64,000 nucleotides of DNA, from NCBI RefSeq assembly GCF_021165935.1, contig NZ_CP088953.1, positions 1,116,001-1,180,000 on the forward strand, in the 5' to 3' direction. Shown in pieces: positions 8,196-16,637 of the stretch. A program made the translations under genes and the position numbers. How positions within the stretch are numbered: the first letter of the stretch is position 1; every line of letters starts with the position of its first letter. The notes beneath the pieces are model-generated. The model did no database searches, was not told the origin of the DNA, and saw only the letters and a program-made list of their open reading frames with translations. The stretch is from Microbulbifer elongatus. Lineage in GTDB: Bacteria > Pseudomonadota > Gammaproteobacteria > Pseudomonadales > Cellvibrionaceae.

Positions 8196-9883
8196 GCGAT
8201 GGCGGCAACTCAACTGCGATTGATTTCGTTCCCTGGCCAGCCGTATTGGCTGACAACTACCGAGCGCGCGGTTTCTGGATCGATCGGCCGCTGACGGACC
8301 TCCTCGTGTGTGCAGGTGCTCCCGATGCAACAGCAATAATCTGTGGTGTGCGGAGATTCTCGTATGCAGAGCTCGATACACTTTCCTCGCGGTTAGCCTG
8401 TGTACTCGCCAGGCGCGGTCTGCGACGTGGACACACCGCGCTCGTGCAGTTACCCAATGTGGCCGAATTTTATGTGGTGTTTTTTGCGCTGCTGAAACTC
8501 GGCGTTGCACCGGTTAACGCTCTTTACAGTCATCAGCGACTCGAGATGACCGCTTATGCTGAACAGCTCCGTCCCGCTCTGTTAATCGGTTGTAGTCGTC
8601 ACAAACTCTTTTCCAGCAGCGAGTTTTTCCGTCAGTTAAAGGCCCAGTGCCCCGATGTTCAGTTGCTGGTGCTCGGTGAAACCGAATTCGCCGAAGATCT
8701 GGCAAAACTGCTGGCACATCCGGCCCAGGCCTCCCATGAGTATCAAAGCGACTCTTTATCCCTCGCGGCATCTTCGCCTGCTTCGATAGCCCAGCAGGTC
8801 GCTTTCTTTCAGTTGTCCGGTGGCAGCACCGGCACACCGAAGCTGATCCCGCGCACCCATAATGATTACTACTATAGTGTGCGACGTAGCGCTGAGGTTT
8901 GTCGGCTATCGCAGCAAACGCGCTACCTTTGCGCGCTGCCGGCCGCGCACAATTTTCCACTCAGCTCCCCGGGCGCTCTCGGTGTCTTTCACGCGGGTGG
9001 CACCGTTGTACTGGCGGATTCTCCGGAGCCCCGACACTGCTTCGACCTGATCGCCCGCCACAAGGTCACCATGGCCGCATTGGTTCCCTCTGCTGTTGCG
9101 CTCTGGTTGGAAGCTCATCACCGGCTCAGTGATGAGCGGCCCCTGAAAAGCCTCAAGCTGCTGCAGGTTGGCGGTGCCAATTTTGCCGAATCCCTTGCCC
9201 GCCGCGTTCCCGCCGAACTTGGCTGTCAATTGCAACAGGTATTCGGCATGGCGGAAGGCCTGGTGAACTACACCCGTCTCGACGACAGCGCAGAAAAAAT
9301 CTTCACCACCCAGGGATGCCCCATGAGCGATGCGGACGAGGTGCGCGTACTGGATGAGCAGGGGCGCCCGGTACCGGAAGGTGAGACCGGCCTGCTGTAT
9401 ACCCGGGGCCCATACACCTTCCGCGGCTACTACCGCGCGCCCGAGCAGAATGCCCGCGTGTTCGATCATGATGGATTTTACTGTTCCGGGGATCTGGTAC
9501 AGCGGGATGCCGCTGGCTACCTCAAGGTGGTGGGACGGGTGAAAGACCAGATCAATCGCGGCGGTGAAAAGATTGCCGCAGAAGAAGTGGAAAACCTGCT
9601 GCTCACCCACAGCGATGTCCAGCAGGTGGCGCTGGTCGCCATCCCCGATGCGGGTCTGGGAGAAAAGAGCTGCGCCTGTGTTGTTACCGGAAATGCCAAG
9701 CTCAAACCGCCGCAGTTGCGTCGCTATCTGCGGGAGTTGGGGCTCGCCGAATTTAAGTTACCGGACCGCTTTCAGTTTCTTCGTTCCCTGCCGCTCACCG
9801 CTGTGGGCAAGACCGACAAGGTCGCGCTGCGGGCCATGATGACATCCAAAACGTTACAGAAAACTCGACAGGAAAGCGCATGA
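8192..9883 (+). CDS. entE: 2,3-dihydroxybenzoate-AMP ligase
   Basis: A stand-alone adenylation enzyme of 563 residues that activates DHB with ATP and loads it on the aryl carrier domain of the next protein. The A3 core QLSGGSTGTPKLIPRTHN is nearly identical to that of E. coli EntE. HNFPLSSPGALGVF, the A5-like FGMAEGLVNYTR, the A7 YCSGDLV and the A10 Lys (PLTAVGKTDK) follow in order. It starts within the stop of the isochorismate synthase gene (ATGA) and its own stop overlaps the next start the same way, so the three genes are translationally coupled. Confidence 0.95.
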   Translation: MSDGGNSTAIDFVPWPAVLADNYRARGFWIDRPLTDLLVCAGAPDATAIICGVRRFSYAELDTLSSRLACVLARRGLRRGHTALVQLPNVAEFYVVFFALLKLGVAPVNALYSHQRLEMTAYAEQLRPALLIGCSRHKLFSSSEFFRQLKAQCPDVQLLVLGETEFAEDLAKLLAHPAQASHEYQSDSLSLAASSPASIAQQVAFFQLSGGSTGTPKLIPRTHNDYYYSVRRSAEVCRLSQQTRYLCALPAAHNFPLSSPGALGVFHAGGTVVLADSPEPRHCFDLIARHKVTMAALVPSAVALWLEAHHRLSDERPLKSLKLLQVGGANFAESLARRVPAELGCQLQQVFGMAEGLVNYTRLDDSAEKIFTTQGCPMSDADEVRVLDEQGRPVPEGETGLLYTRGPYTFRGYYRAPEQNARVFDHDGFYCSGDLVQRDAAGYLKVVGRVKDQINRGGEKIAAEEVENLLLTHSDVQQVALVAIPDAGLGEKSCACVVTGNAKLKPPQLRRYLRELGLAEFKLPDRFQFLRSLPLTAVGKTDKVALRAMMTSKTLQKTRQESA

Positions 9884-10749
9884 CTATCCCGACGATCCAA
9901 ACTTACGAAATGCCCACGGAATTGCCGCAGAACCGCGTGGCGTGGCAGCCGGATCCTGCACGTGCGGTATTGCTGATTCACGACATGCAGGATTACTTCC
10001 TGCGCTACTACGGCAAGGAAAACACACTGCTGGATACTCTGCTCGCCAATTTGATCGCCCTGAGAAACTGGGCGCGGCAGAACGGTGTCCCCGTGGTGTA
10101 CACCGCCCAGCCTACCGAGCAGTCAGATGCGGAGCGCGCCCTGCTGAATGATATGTGGGGTCCGGGCCTGACCACGGCCGACCCGGCCCAGGCCGCCATC
10201 GTTGCCCCCCTGGCGCCGGAAAAACATGACACGGTGCTGGTCAAGTGGCGCTACAGCGCGTTTCAGCGTTCGCACCTGCAAACCCTGATGCAGGAGTGGG
10301 GACGGGATCAGCTGATCATCGGCGGTGTTTACGCCCATATCGGCTGTATGACCACGGCACTGGACGCGTTTATGCGGGATATCCAGCCATTTATGGTGGC
10401 CGATGCCCTGGCAGATTTTTCCCGCGGGGAACATCAGCAGGCGCTGGATTTTGTTGCCGGTCGCTGTGGTGCAGTGATTTCTACACGGGAACTGATACAG
10501 GAGAAAAATAGCGTGCAGAAGATTAGCTTTAACTGGTTGTCCGCACAAATCCTTCCGCTACTTGAGGAGGACGCCGGTGAACCGGAACGCGATGAAAACC
10601 TGATCGATTATGGGCTCGACTCGGTTCAGGTGATGCAGTTGATTGGCCAGTGGCAGCAGCTGGGGATCGAACTCACCTTCGAAGATCTCGCCCGCGAGCC
10701 AACACTGCAGGGGTGGTGGAAGCTGATTGAGCAGAAGCAGGCAGCCTGA
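9880..10749 (+). CDS. entB: Isochorismatase with C-terminal aryl carrier domain
   Basis: A bifunctional protein of 289 residues. The N-terminal isochorismatase domain (about 20-205) removes pyruvate from isochorismate to give 2,3-dihydro-DHB. D35 and K122 sit where the catalytic Asp and Lys are expected, and the GVYAHIGC segment matches EntB. The C-terminal aryl carrier domain (about 212-285) has the phosphopantetheine site LIDYGLDS with Ser248. The carrier receives DHB from the AMP ligase and presents it to the first condensation domain of the NRPS. The start lies in the overlap ATGA with the ligase gene. Confidence 0.95.
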   Translation: MTIPTIQTYEMPTELPQNRVAWQPDPARAVLLIHDMQDYFLRYYGKENTLLDTLLANLIALRNWARQNGVPVVYTAQPTEQSDAERALLNDMWGPGLTTADPAQAAIVAPLAPEKHDTVLVKWRYSAFQRSHLQTLMQEWGRDQLIIGGVYAHIGCMTTALDAFMRDIQPFMVADALADFSRGEHQQALDFVAGRCGAVISTRELIQEKNSVQKISFNWLSAQILPLLEEDAGEPERDENLIDYGLDSVQVMQLIGQWQQLGIELTFEDLAREPTLQGWWKLIEQKQAA

Positions 10750-10770
10750 AGAATTACACGGGAACTGACG

Positions 10771-11553
10771 ATGGATTGGGACTTTCACGAAAAAGCCGTG
10801 TGGGTGACGGGGGCAGGTAGTGGCATCGGTTGTGCGGTGGCCCATCGTTGCCAGCAGCTGGGTGCGCGGGTCATCGGCCTTGATGTTGAAGTGAAAAACG
10901 TCGACGGCGAATTCCCGTTGCGCCAGTTGAACATTGCCGATCCATACCAGGTTGGGGCAACGGTGCGCGAACTGTTGCGCGAAAATCTCGGCCCGGACAT
11001 CCTGGTCAATGCCGCCGGCGCGCTGCGCCTAGGCAGCGTGGATGCCAGTGATTTTCATCCTCTGTCTATCGACGACTGGCACAAGTGCCTCGATGTCAAT
11101 GTCAGTGGTGTCTTCTATCTGTTGCGCCATCTTACCGCGCACTTCAAGCAACGTCGGCGCGGCGCGATCGTAAATGTCGCATCCAATGCCGCCCGTGTAC
11201 CGCGCAAAAATATGGCGGCCTACTGTGCCTCGAAAGCGGCCTTGCAAAGCCTGAGCCACTGCACCGCTCTGGAACTTGCCGAGTATGGCGTGCGTTGCAA
11301 TCTGGTAAGTCCCGGTTCCACCGATACACCCATGTTGCGGGGGATGCTTGCGGATCATACGGGGGATGCCAGTGCGGGCTATCAGCGCACCATTGAAGGC
11401 CTGCCCGGTGACTACAAGCTTGGCATTCCCCTGAAAAAAATTGCCAGCGTCGATGAAATTGCCAACACCGTGCTGTTCCTCGCCTCCGATGCGGCCAGTC
11501 ATATCACCATGCAAAACATCGTGGTGGACGGCGGTGCAACACTGGCGGCCTGA
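10771..11553 (+). CDS. entA: 2,3-dihydro-2,3-dihydroxybenzoate dehydrogenase
   Basis: A short-chain dehydrogenase of 260 residues that oxidises 2,3-dihydro-DHB to DHB with NAD+. The nucleotide-binding TGAGSGIG (13-20), the NAAG-type motif (VNAAGAL, about 79-85), catalytic Ser138 and Y151-x-x-x-K155 (YCASK) are all present. The length equals the usual SDR size. It follows the isochorismatase gene by 21 bases and completes the entC-E-B-A set in the same order as in enteric bacteria. Confidence 0.93.
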   Translation: MDWDFHEKAVWVTGAGSGIGCAVAHRCQQLGARVIGLDVEVKNVDGEFPLRQLNIADPYQVGATVRELLRENLGPDILVNAAGALRLGSVDASDFHPLSIDDWHKCLDVNVSGVFYLLRHLTAHFKQRRRGAIVNVASNAARVPRKNMAAYCASKAALQSLSHCTALELAEYGVRCNLVSPGSTDTPMLRGMLADHTGDASAGYQRTIEGLPGDYKLGIPLKKIASVDEIANTVLFLASDAASHITMQNIVVDGGATLAA

Positions 11554-11583
11554 AACAGAAACGAACATAGAAAGCTGAACAGA

Positions 11584-12780
11584 ATGGAATCCACCGCAAT
11601 GCGTAAAAAATTCGTTTGCCTGATTCTGAGCGGTGCGGCCCTGGTCGCCTGCGGGAAATCGCAACAGGAGCCGGCAGCCGGGGAGCGGTCAGCGCCGCCC
11701 GCGCCAGAGGTGGCGGTTGTCAGCATCACCGAACAGCCACTGGTGCTGGAGCAAACACTGCCCGCGCGCGTAGCACCGCTGCGTATCGCTGAAGTGCGCC
11801 CGCAGGTGAGTGGCATTATCGAAAAGCGGCATTTCAATGAGGGCAGTCAGGTCAGTGCCGGCGACCTGCTGTACACGATAAATTCTGATGACTATGAGGT
11901 GCAGGTGGTGCGCACCCAGGCGGATTTGGCCGGTGCCCGGGCGCGTCTGAAAAACCTGCAGAGTGAAGCGGAGCGCTACGGTGACCTGGTCAAAACCCGC
12001 GGTGTCAGTCGCCAGCAGAACGAACGGGCGCAGGCGGAGTACCAGCAGGGCCGGGCGGATGTGCAGGCCGCCGAAGCCGCGTTGCAGCAGGCGCGGCTCA
12101 ACCTGTCCCGCACTCAGATTCGCGCGCCCATTGCCGGGCATATCAGCCGTACCTGGCTCACCGAGGGCGCGCTGGTTTCTGCGGACCAGAGTCAGCCTCT
12201 CGCCAGTATTCAGCAGCTGGATCCCATTTATATCGACATAGTGCAGCCGGCACAGCAGTGGCTGGAAACCCGGCAGAAACGGGTAAGCGGTGCGCTGCAA
12301 TCGGCTGGCGACGAAGTCACGGTTGCGATTGCGGGGGCAGAATATACTCACCGCGGGAATTTGCGCGCGGAAGACGCGAGCGTGTCATCGGAAACCGGAG
12401 TCGTCACCCTGCGCGCCGAATTCCCCAATCCCGACGGCCTGCTGCTTCCCGGTATGTTTGTGCAGGCAAAGATTCAAGCGGGTATTGCACCGGGCGTCGC
12501 ACTGGTACCGCAACAGGCGGTGCACTTCAATGGCCGTGGCGAAGCGCAGGTTTGGATTGTGGGCGATGACCAGAGTGTGGCGTTGCGCCCGGTGCAACTG
12601 CTGGCCAGTCGCGGCGATCACTGGGCGCTGGAGTCCGGCGTCAGCGCCGGAGAGCAGTTGCTGGTGGAGGGAAGCTTCAAGGTCTATCCGGGGCTTGCGG
12701 TAAATCCGGTACCCTGGAACCCGGAATCCACCGGGGAAGAGCTCGCCAGTGCGGCTAGCCCGGTGGAGTCGCGCAAGTGA
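11584..12780 (+). CDS. RND efflux periplasmic adaptor lipoprotein (AcrA/MexA family)
   Basis: A 398-residue membrane-fusion protein with a lipobox L-V-A-C (Cys23), so it is anchored in the inner membrane facing the periplasm. Seen in order: the barrel-sandwich/biotinyl-lipoyl halves (RPQVSGIIEKRHFNEGSQV and APIAGHISRTWL), a central helical hairpin with heptad-like Ala/Gln-rich sequence (about 110-180), and the beta-barrel and membrane-proximal domains. An in-frame ATG at 11599 (MRKKF) is an equally good start. Its stop overlaps the start of the pump gene (GTGA). Position inside the siderophore operon suggests a role in exporting the product or its precursors; this is inference. Confidence 0.88.
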   Translation: MESTAMRKKFVCLILSGAALVACGKSQQEPAAGERSAPPAPEVAVVSITEQPLVLEQTLPARVAPLRIAEVRPQVSGIIEKRHFNEGSQVSAGDLLYTINSDDYEVQVVRTQADLAGARARLKNLQSEAERYGDLVKTRGVSRQQNERAQAEYQQGRADVQAAEAALQQARLNLSRTQIRAPIAGHISRTWLTEGALVSADQSQPLASIQQLDPIYIDIVQPAQQWLETRQKRVSGALQSAGDEVTVAIAGAEYTHRGNLRAEDASVSSETGVVTLRAEFPNPDGLLLPGMFVQAKIQAGIAPGVALVPQQAVHFNGRGEAQVWIVGDDQSVALRPVQLLASRGDHWALESGVSAGEQLLVEGSFKVYPGLAVNPVPWNPESTGEELASAASPVESRK

Positions 12781-15700
12781 ATCCTATCCGGGAAAAACAA
12801 TCCGCATCGACCGGTGTAGAAGCTCCGCGTTCCCCCGCACATTTTTTCCTCGTGCGCCCGGTGCTTGCTTGGGTACTGATGGTCATCGTCATGCTGGGCG
12901 GGTTGCTCGCGCTAAAAAAGCTGCCTGTGGCCCAGTATCCCGATGTGTCACCGCCGACGGTGAGCGTTTCCGCGATCTATCCGGGGGCATCCGCCGAGGT
13001 GGTGGAAGGCAGTGTGACTCAGGTGCTGGAACAGGCCCTGAAAGGCATCGACGACCTGTTGTATTTTGAGGCCAGTAGTAGTTCCAACGGCGAAGCCCGT
13101 ATGCGCCTGACCTTTGCCCAGGGCACGGACCCGGATGTGGCGCAGATGCAGGTGCAAAACCGCGTGAATCAGGTCAGTTTCCGACTGCCGCGGCCGGTGC
13201 AGCAGGCGGGATTGAATGTGTCCACCCAGCAGGGCAGCTTCCTGATGGTGGCGGTTTTTTTTGATGAAACCGGTGTGCGCGACGATGCCGATCTGTCCGA
13301 CTGGATCGCCACCCACGTGCTTGATGCGGTGAGTCGTGTACCCGGTGTTGGCGGTATCGAGGCGTTCGGCGCGCCCTACGCCATGCGCATCTGGCTGAAG
13401 CCGGAGCAACTGGCCGCATACGGACTGATGCCCGCGGATATTTCCCGCGCGATTGAAGCGCAAAATGCGGAGGTGCCGGTGGGGGAACTGGGAGCGCGAC
13501 CTGCTAATAGTGGCCAGCAGCTCAATGTATCGGTTACCGCACTTTCCCGTTTGCGCACGGTGCAGGAATTTAACGACATCGTATTGAAGACCTCCCGCGA
13601 GGGCGCGCTGGTGCGGCTCGCGGATGTGGCGCGAGTGGAAATCGGCAGTGAGGACTACACCACCACATCACGCTTCAACGGTAAGCCCGCGTCCGGTCTT
13701 GCGGTCAATCTTGCCCCCGGTGCCAATGCGGTGGTTACCGCGGATGCGGTGCGCGCACGCATTGCACAATTGCAGACGGGTTTCCCACCCGGAGTGCAGG
13801 TGTTTTACCCGGAGGATGCATCGCGCTTCGTCAAGCGTTCCATCGGCGAGGTGGTGAAAACTCTGGGGGAAGCGGTGCTGCTGGTAGTGCTGGTGATGTT
13901 TGCCTTTCTGCGCAACTGGCGCGCCACCCTGATTCCCGCCATTACCATTCCGGTGGTGGTGCTGGGCACCTTCGGCATCCTCGCCCTGTGTGGTTTTTCC
14001 ATTAACACGCTGACCCTGTTCGGACTGGTGCTGGCGATTGGGCTGCTGGTGGATGATGCCATTGTGGTGGTGGAAAACGTCGCGCGCATCATGGCCGAGC
14101 GCAACCTGGATGCCGCCACCGCCACGCGGGAATCCATGGATGAAATTACCCCGGCGCTGGTCGGCATCACCCTGGTGCTGGGCGCCGTGTTTTTACCCAT
14201 GGCCTTTTTCCCCGGCTCCGTGGGCGTTATTTACCGGCAGTTTTCCGTCACCCTGGTAAGCGCCATGGCGCTGTCCGCGCTGGTGGCCATCGCCCTTACC
14301 CCGGTGCTGTGTGCGCGTCTACTGAAACACAATCCGCAAAAAGTGCACGCCGCGAAAAAGCCTTCGAAACACGGGTTTTCTGCGCTGTTGAATAAAGTGC
14401 TGGCACGCCCCGGTCGCTTCGCGGTGATTTATGCACTGTTACTGGGTGCGGTTTTCTGGGGTTACCAGCGGTTGCCCGGCTCCTTCGTGCCCGAGGACGA
14501 TCAGGGAACGGTAATGGTGCGTTATGGCCTGCCTCCTGGTGCCACCTATACCCGCACCGCGGCCCTGGTGGAAAGCATCGAGAATTATTTTCTTACCGAA
14601 GAAAAAGCGAATGTCGCCGGCATCTATACCGTGTCCGGATTCAGCTTTGGCGGTGCCGGACAGAATGCCGGTATTGCTTTTATACCACTGGTGGACTGGG
14701 ACCAGCGCGAAGGGGCGGAGAATACTGCCCAAGCCATCGCCGCCCGTGCAACCGGCGCCTTGCGACAGCTGCGCGACGCGCGGGTATTCGCCACGGTGCT
14801 CCCCCCCATTGATGGCCTCGGTGACAGCAGCGGCTTCGAGTTCTGGTTGCAGGACGCCGATGCCGAGGGACACGAAGCCCTGGCCAGTCGCGCCCGGGCC
14901 CTGGTGCAACAGCTGGAAGGCAGCGCACCGCTGTTGTTTGCCGACAGCGGCGGTGCCGAGACCAGCCCGGTGCTGCGCATCGACATCGACCGTCACCGCG
15001 CGGCGGTACTTGGGCTGGATCTGGATGATGTGAATTCCACACTCGGCACCGCCTGGGGCAGTGCCTACGTCAATGATTTCGTGCACCGCGGGCGCGTGAA
15101 AAAAGTCATTCTGCAGGCGGATGCCAATGCCCGCGCTGCGCCGGAAGATCTGCACCAGTGGTATGTGCGCAACCGCAGTGGCGAGATGACCCCGTTCAGC
15201 GCCTTTGCCAGCAGCCGCTGGGATGCAGGGCCTGCGGAAATCACCCGCTTTAACGGTATGCCGGCGATGATGATCACTGGCGCCGCCGCACCCGGTGCCA
15301 GCTCCGGTGAAGTACTGGCGGAGGTGGAACAGGAAGCACTGGGGCTCGGCGAGACGCATTACGCCTGGAGTGGCCTGTCGTATCAGGAGAAGATTTCCAG
15401 CGGCCAGGCACCGCTGCTGTACGGTGTATCGATCCTGTTTATTTTTCTGTGCCTGGCGGCGCTGTACGAGCGCTGGTCGATCCCGCTCTCGGTATTGCTG
15501 GTTATTCCCGTGGGGCTTTCCGGCGCGGTGCTTGCCGCAAACCTGTTGGGGTTGCCTCACGATATTTATTTCCAGGTGGGGGTTCTGACCACCATTGGTC
15601 TCACCGCGAAAAATGCCATTCTGGTTGTGGAATTCGCCGAGCAGGCGCGGGCTCAGGGCGACTCGCTGTTAAACGCGGTTCGCCGCGCGGCACAGCAGCG

Positions 15701-15986
15701 TCTGCGGCCGATCCTGATGACCTCTCTCGCATTTGGTGTCGGTGTATTGCCGCTGGCACTGGCCACCGGCCCCGGGGCCGCGGGCCAGCGCGCCATTGGC
15801 ACCAGTGTGCTTGGTGGCGTGGTGTCCGCGACACTGCTGATTCTCTTTCTGGTGCCCCTCTGCCATCTGCTGGTGGCGCGCGTCAATCAACGGCTGGCGC
15901 AATTTCTTGAGAGCCGGTTGCGTAAAAGTGTGCAACCGGATGAAGCAGTGCCCCCTCACAGCGCCGAGGTAAATTCCCAATGCTGA
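12777..15986 (+). CDS. RND multidrug-type efflux pump, inner-membrane subunit (AcrB/HAE1 family)
   Basis: A 1069-residue proton-driven pump with 12 membrane helices and two large periplasmic loops. The proton-relay residues are visible: D426-D427 in LVDDAIVVVEN (helix 4) and K945 in GLTAKNAILVVEF (helix 10). N-terminal LVRPVLAWVLMVIVMLGG and KKLPVAQYPD are standard for HAE1 pumps. It starts with GTG overlapping the adaptor stop. No outer-membrane channel gene is present nearby, so it must use a TolC encoded elsewhere. In this operon it is a candidate second route for siderophore secretion alongside the EntS-type exporter. Confidence 0.92.
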   Translation: MNPIREKQSASTGVEAPRSPAHFFLVRPVLAWVLMVIVMLGGLLALKKLPVAQYPDVSPPTVSVSAIYPGASAEVVEGSVTQVLEQALKGIDDLLYFEASSSSNGEARMRLTFAQGTDPDVAQMQVQNRVNQVSFRLPRPVQQAGLNVSTQQGSFLMVAVFFDETGVRDDADLSDWIATHVLDAVSRVPGVGGIEAFGAPYAMRIWLKPEQLAAYGLMPADISRAIEAQNAEVPVGELGARPANSGQQLNVSVTALSRLRTVQEFNDIVLKTSREGALVRLADVARVEIGSEDYTTTSRFNGKPASGLAVNLAPGANAVVTADAVRARIAQLQTGFPPGVQVFYPEDASRFVKRSIGEVVKTLGEAVLLVVLVMFAFLRNWRATLIPAITIPVVVLGTFGILALCGFSINTLTLFGLVLAIGLLVDDAIVVVENVARIMAERNLDAATATRESMDEITPALVGITLVLGAVFLPMAFFPGSVGVIYRQFSVTLVSAMALSALVAIALTPVLCARLLKHNPQKVHAAKKPSKHGFSALLNKVLARPGRFAVIYALLLGAVFWGYQRLPGSFVPEDDQGTVMVRYGLPPGATYTRTAALVESIENYFLTEEKANVAGIYTVSGFSFGGAGQNAGIAFIPLVDWDQREGAENTAQAIAARATGALRQLRDARVFATVLPPIDGLGDSSGFEFWLQDADAEGHEALASRARALVQQLEGSAPLLFADSGGAETSPVLRIDIDRHRAAVLGLDLDDVNSTLGTAWGSAYVNDFVHRGRVKKVILQADANARAAPEDLHQWYVRNRSGEMTPFSAFASSRWDAGPAEITRFNGMPAMMITGAAAPGASSGEVLAEVEQEALGLGETHYAWSGLSYQEKISSGQAPLLYGVSILFIFLCLAALYERWSIPLSVLLVIPVGLSGAVLAANLLGLPHDIYFQVGVLTTIGLTAKNAILVVEFAEQARAQGDSLLNAVRRAAQQRLRPILMTSLAFGVGVLPLALATGPGAAGQRAIGTSVLGGVVSATLLILFLVPLCHLLVARVNQRLAQFLESRLRKSVQPDEAVPPHSAEVNSQC

Positions 15987-16252
15987 TACTACTGACCGCC
16001 AGTCTTATCGCTGGCGCCACGTTGCTGTATCTGTGCCACCGCCATCAGGGCTGGCTGATGCAGCCGCTGTCTGGAAGCTGGCGGTGGCTCGGCTGGTTCC
16101 TGGTCGCTGGCACTCTGGCACTCGCCTGCTGGGTGTACCCGATTAACACCGCGATTCTTGCCTGGATGGTGGGCCTGATGTTGTTGTGGGGCACGCTGCC
16201 GTTTGTGCCGCTGGTTCGACAGCGGGAGGAAGGAGGTGCGCGTGAGCGCTGA
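15980..16252 (+). CDS. Small inner-membrane protein, DUF3325-like
   Basis: A 90-residue protein with three predicted membrane helices (about 1-18, 34-53 and 56-76) and a charged C-terminal tail. Sequence style and position fit DUF3325, small membrane proteins that travel with DUF3649 and PepSY-domain genes near siderophore receptors. Its ATG overlaps the end of the RND gene by seven bases, and its stop overlaps the next start. The function is unknown; a structural partner of the PepSY protein is plausible. Confidence 0.72.
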   Translation: MLILLTASLIAGATLLYLCHRHQGWLMQPLSGSWRWLGWFLVAGTLALACWVYPINTAILAWMVGLMLLWGTLPFVPLVRQREEGGARER

Positions 16253-16637
16253 AGAAACTGTCCTCGCTGGCACGGAAAAACCTGAGCGAAACGCAAAGGC
16301 CAAATCCATACCCACACGAAAAGCCAAACCCGCAGCCAGGCCCGGCAAGCTGCAGCCGGACTGGTGGAGTAAAAGTTTCGCCGGTGCTGTTCTCGGTCTG
16401 ACCCTGGCACTGGCCCTGTCCGGCCTGTTTGCCTGGTATGGCCCCGGCGGCATCGACGCACCGGACAAGCGCCAGTTTGTGATGTGGAGTATCGCTCCCC
16501 TGTGGGTGATTGCGTTCAGTCTTGTATTTCTGATCCCCACCGGGCGGCGCGCACTGCTGATGATGGGGGCGCTGAATCTGGTGGCATTCGGGTTGTTGTT
16601 TGCAACCACATACATACATAGTGGAGGTCTGCAGTGA
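16242..16637 (+). CDS. Inner-membrane protein, DUF3649-like
   Basis: A 131-residue protein from the GTG at 16242, chosen because AGGAGGT lies just four bases upstream and the start overlaps the previous stop. A frame open back to 16203 gives no better start. About 45 charged N-terminal residues (Lys/Ala/Pro-rich) precede three membrane helices (around 47-66, 84-101 and 105-126). It fits the DUF3649 family, usually encoded between DUF3325 and PepSY genes in iron-uptake loci. Its biochemical role is not known. Confidence 0.72.
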   Translation: MSAEETVLAGTEKPERNAKAKSIPTRKAKPAARPGKLQPDWWSKSFAGAVLGLTLALALSGLFAWYGPGGIDAPDKRQFVMWSIAPLWVIAFSLVFLIPTGRRALLMMGALNLVAFGLLFATTYIHSGGLQ

